Shown here: positions 22,018-24,336 of the stretch, one piece after another
How the letters are laid out: each line of letters begins with the position of its first letter
Numbering within the stretch: the first letter of the stretch is position 1
From: DASXTW01 sp046726275
Lineage (GTDB): Bacteria; Actinomycetota; UBA4738
NCBI GenBank assembly: GCA_046726275.1
Contig: JBKPAF010000096.1
Location: forward strand, 1-24,336
Length of the DNA stretch: 24,336 nt
Reading direction: 5' to 3'
The notes under the pieces: generated by a model
What the model was told of the DNA's origin: nothing
The model's database searches: none
The model's input: the letters and a program-made list of their open reading frames with translations, nothing else
Translations under genes and position numbers: made by a program

Positions 22018-23955
22018 CTACGCCGTCTTCAGGGCATCCAGTGTGAGGCCTTCCAGCGCCCGGTCCTCGGCCTCCTTCGCCGCGGCCTCCCTGAACGACT
22101 CGAACGGGATCCCCCGGACCTCGGTCCCCGAGCGGTCCCGCACGGCCACCGTTCCGGCCTCGACCTCCTTGTCCCCCACCACCAACGTGTAGGGAACCTT
22201 CATCAGCTGCGCCCCACGGATCTTCTTCGGCACGGTCTCCCTGCTGTCATCCACCCCCGCCCGCAGACCCCGTTCCCGGAGACGCGCCGCCAGGCCCCGC
22301 GCGTGGTCGGCGTGGCGGTCGGCCACGGGCACGATCCTGATCTGCTCGGGGGAAAGCCACAGAGGAAACGCCCCCGCATAGTGCTCGATCAGCACGCCGC
22401 TGAACCGCTCCACCGTGCCCAGGATGGCCCGGTGAATCATCACCGGCCGGTGCCGCTGGTTGTCCTCGCCCATGTACTCCATATCGAAGCGCTCGGGAAG
22501 GGCGAAGTCGCATTGGACAGTGGTCAGCTGCCAGGGCCGGCCGATCGCATCGCGGAAGTCGAAGTCGACCTTGGGTCCGTAGAACGTCCCCTCTCCTTCC
22601 GCGACATGCCAGTCGAAGCCGCTCCGGTCGAGCGCGGCCTTGAGGGTCTCGGTGGCCTTGGCCCACATCGCCTCGTCCCCGATGGCCATCCCCGGCTTGG
22701 TCGACAGGCGCACCTCGGGGTCGGCGAACCCGAACGGTCGGTAGACCTCCAGGGTCAGATCGAACACGCGGAGGATCTCTTCCACGAGCTGGTCCTCCCG
22801 GCAGATGATGTGCGAATCGTCCTGGGTTCCGCCTCGGACCCGGAGGAGACCGTGCAGCGTCCCCAGCCGTTCGTGCCGGTAGATGGTGCCCAGCTCGAAC
22901 AGCCTCATCGGGAGGTCACGGTATGAGCGCGTCTGGGACTTGTACACGAGCACGTGGAACGGGCAGTTCATCGGCTTGAGGAAGTATTCGGCCGACTCGT
23001 CCTTCATTGCCGGGTACATGTTCTCCCGGTACTTGGCCAGGTGCCCGCTGGTCTCCCACAGGATCGACCTGGCGATGTGCGGCGTAAACACCGGCGCGTA
23101 GTCATGCCGGACGTGGACCTCCCGGTTGTAGTCCTCCACCTGCTTGCGAAAGATGCCACCTCGCGGATGCCACACCGCGAGCCCCGGCCCGAGCTCTTCG
23201 GGGAACGAGTACAGGTCGAGTTGTCGTCCCAGCCTTCGATGGTCCCGGCGTTCGGCTTCCTCCAGACGATGGAGATGGGACTGCAGATCCTCCTCAGTGG
23301 ACCACGCCGTGCCGTAGATCCGTTGGAGCTGGGGCCGCCGCTCGTCCCCTCGCCAGTAGGCTCCGGCCAGGCTGAGGAGCTTGAAGGCGCCGAGGCGAGT
23401 CGTCGAGGGAACGTGCGGACCGAGGCACAGGTCGGCCCAGCCGTCGTTCCGATAGACGGAGAACCGGTCGCCCAAGGCGCCCTCCTCCGCCTCGGCAGCC
23501 TCGATGATCTCCTTCTTGTACGGCTGATCCTGGAATCGGGCCAGCGCTTCGTCGCGGGCCAGCTCCTCCCGGACGAAGGGCTGGCCCTGCTTTTGGATCT
23601 CGCGCATCCGGGCTTCGATCCGGGGCAGATCCTCCGGGGTGAGTTGGGACGGCAGGTCGAAGTCGTAGTAGAAGCCGTCCTCGATGGGGGGCCCGATGGC
23701 GTACTTGGCGCCCGGAAACAGGTCGCACACGGCCTGGGCCATGACGTGCGCCGTGGAGTGCCGGAGGATCCGCAGCCCGTCCGGATCGGTCACCATGACA
23801 GGCTCGACGACCACGTCGTCAGTCACCTGCCGTCCCAGGTCCGCGAGCTCCCCGTCGATCCTGGCGCCGATGGCGTCGCCGGGCAGGACCGCGCCGACCG
23901 GCGAACCAGCCTCGAGCTCCTTGATGTCCCCACCGGGAAGGGTGACCTTCGGCAT
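22018..23955 (-). CDS. thrS: Threonyl-tRNA synthetase
   Basis: Class II synthetase charging tRNA(Thr), with proofreading of serine. The 645 residues include an N-terminal TGS domain (1-55), an editing domain with HSTAH (66-70) and C177/H181 in CLGPH, and a catalytic core with the zinc ligands C331 (MNCPFH), H382 (DDSHI) and H508 (MIHRA) and motif 2 around FELGTIYRHE (353-362). The anticodon-binding domain follows from about 540. The motif after the HGL element reads RVRGGTQDDSH, where RVRGFTQDDAH is usual. ATG 23955 starts the conserved MPKVTLPGG; the frame extends upstream through the riboswitch but that part is not coding. No T-box leader is present. Confidence 0.98.
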   Translation of the reverse strand: MPKVTLPGGDIKELEAGSPVGAVLPGDAIGARIDGELADLGRQVTDDVVVEPVMVTDPDGLRILRHSTAHVMAQAVCDLFPGAKYAIGPPIEDGFYYDFDLPSQLTPEDLPRIEARMREIQKQGQPFVREELARDEALARFQDQPYKKEIIEAAEAEEGALGDRFSVYRNDGWADLCLGPHVPSTTRLGAFKLLSLAGAYWRGDERRPQLQRIYGTAWSTEEDLQSHLHRLEEAERRDHRRLGRQLDLYSFPEELGPGLAVWHPRGGIFRKQVEDYNREVHVRHDYAPVFTPHIARSILWETSGHLAKYRENMYPAMKDESAEYFLKPMNCPFHVLVYKSQTRSYRDLPMRLFELGTIYRHERLGTLHGLLRVRGGTQDDSHIICREDQLVEEILRVFDLTLEVYRPFGFADPEVRLSTKPGMAIGDEAMWAKATETLKAALDRSGFDWHVAEGEGTFYGPKVDFDFRDAIGRPWQLTTVQCDFALPERFDMEYMGEDNQRHRPVMIHRAILGTVERFSGVLIEHYAGAFPLWLSPEQIRIVPVADRHADHARGLAARLRERGLRAGVDDSRETVPKKIRGAQLMKVPYTLVVGDKEVEAGTVAVRDRSGTEVRGIPFESFREAAAKEAEDRALEGLTLDALKTA

Positions 23956-23963
23956 ATCCAAGG

Positions 23964-23969
23964 ATGATA
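23964..23969 (-). promoter_or_regulatory. Candidate -10 for thrS
   Basis: Minus-strand TATCAT lies 8 nt before the thrS ATG. Initiation would fall within a base or two of the start codon, giving a leaderless mRNA, which fits the lack of a Shine-Dalgarno. No -35 is evident. Confidence 0.35.
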
Positions 23970-24048
23970 GTGAGCTTTGCCTCCCCGCCTCCGGGTAGGC
24001 GGTCCTGGCTCTTTTCCGCAGGGAATCGGGTCCGCCCATAGATACAAG

Positions 24049-24143
24049 GGGGACGACAAAGGCAAGCCCATCGCGAGATGGGGACGCAAAGCCACAGGCC
24101 CGGGCTAGCCACACGCTCCCAGAGGCAGCCGGGCTGCCGAAAG
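24049..24143 (+). ncRNA. Cyclic di-GMP-I riboswitch (GEMM-I)
   Basis: The aptamer core matches the GEMM-I consensus. AAAGGCAAGCC opens the junction. A 6-bp stem (cccatc 24067-24072 with gatggg 24077-24082) is capped by the GNRA loop gcga (24073-24076). The hallmark gacgcaaagcc follows (24083-24093), with its gcc pairing to ggc 24061-24063. A second stem pairs gcccgg (24098-24103) with ccgggc (24129-24134) and ends in ctgccgaaa. By alignment to the Vibrio Vc2 aptamer, the base equivalent to G20 appears to be G, which favours c-di-GMP over cGAMP; this is inferred by eye. The Shine-Dalgarno of the next ORF begins where the aptamer ends. Confidence 0.9.
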
Positions 24144-24153
24144 GGAGGATCTG

Positions 24154-24336
24154 TTGGACGAGGCACGATCCGCCGAGACCCCGGAACTGGGCGTCGAGGC
24201 CACCGCCCCGGCTCACTGGAAGATTCGGAGGCACTGGCGGCGCCTGGGGCGCGCCATGCAGGAAGGTCATCTGGGCAGGGCCGAGAGGCTGGCCATCCGC
24301 CATCTGCGAAAGCATCCTCAGGATTCCACGTCGTGG
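24154..24336 (+). CDS. Riboswitch-controlled ORF with TPR-like segment, 3' end outside window
   Basis: A frame opens with TTG at 24154, 4 nt after GGGAGGA (24143-24149), and stays open for 61 codons to the window edge. Codon third positions are mostly G/C, as in the neighbouring genes. The protein begins with an acidic/Ala-rich segment (LDEARSAETPELGVEA), then a basic patch (HWKIRRHWRRLGRAM, 21-35), then GHLGRAERLAIRHLRKHPQD (38-57), which resembles a tetratricopeptide helix pair. No signal peptide is visible in this part. The function cannot be assigned. Its position immediately after the aptamer makes it the expected target of c-di-GMP control. ATG at 24256 is a possible but less likely start. 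Confidence 0.65.
   Translation, partial: MDEARSAETPELGVEATAPAHWKIRRHWRRLGRAMQEGHLGRAERLAIRHLRKHPQDSTSW

Noticed and set aside
23956..24050. T-box leader ahead of thrS
   Set aside because: No T-box sequence or specifier stem on the minus strand; a nearly leaderless start is more likely.
23956..24315. N-terminal extension of thrS to 24315
   Set aside because: The conserved ThrRS N-terminus begins at 23955, and the extension runs antisense through the riboswitch.

Overview
The window is a dense, high-GC chromosomal segment with short spacers, frequent GTG and TTG starts and many 4-bp stop/start overlaps. Its gene order matches the conserved actinobacterial block that in Mycobacterium tuberculosis runs roughly from Rv2581c to Rv2614c: metallo-hydrolase, rel, apt, secF, secD, yajC, ruvB, ruvA, ruvC, yebC, pdxT, pdxS, pimA-like, acyltransferase, pgsA-like, HIT, thrS. 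I infer an actinomycetote. The presence of genes not found in the mycobacterial block (dtd, an HD phosphohydrolase, trpS, a DUF3048 protein, lemA/htpX, an EF-G paralogue) suggests a lineage away from the mycobacteria. No mobile element, phage gene, CRISPR array, tRNA or rRNA was seen, and no stretch over 300 bp lacks a gene.

Layout. Positions 1-3606 (minus) hold a glyoxalase-II-like hydrolase running off the left edge, dtd, rel and a 59-aa membrane protein. Positions 3702-8286 (minus) hold yajC, HD hydrolase, secD, secF and apt, transcribed in that order; a promoter and an intrinsic terminator lie in front of yajC. Positions 8437-12917 (minus) hold pdxS, pdxT, yebC, ruvC, ruvA and ruvB (vitamin B6 synthesis, a YebC-type factor and Holliday-junction processing). 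trpS (plus, 13079-14068) is divergent from pdxS and its end overlaps the end of a DUF3048 gene. Positions 15236-19304 (minus) hold a pgsA-like gene, a PatA-like acyltransferase, a PimA-like mannosyltransferase, lemA and htpX. An EF-G-like GTPase (plus, 19409-21490) is divergent from that operon and shares a CTAG stop with the HIT gene. Positions 21487-23955 (minus) hold thrS and HIT.

The right edge holds a cyclic-di-GMP-I (GEMM-I) riboswitch on the plus strand, divergent from thrS, followed at once by a Shine-Dalgarno and a TTG-initiated ORF with a TPR-like stretch that runs off the end.

Most genes are housekeeping. The points worth a second look are the riboswitch with its unidentified target, an inverted repeat that can mask the rel ribosome binding site, a promoter-terminator arrangement in the yajC leader, a CDP-alcohol phosphatidyltransferase homologue that has lost most of its catalytic signature while keeping its place in the PIM operon, and an 18-bp dyad ahead of ruvC. 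I did not find a clear, wholly new multi-gene system.
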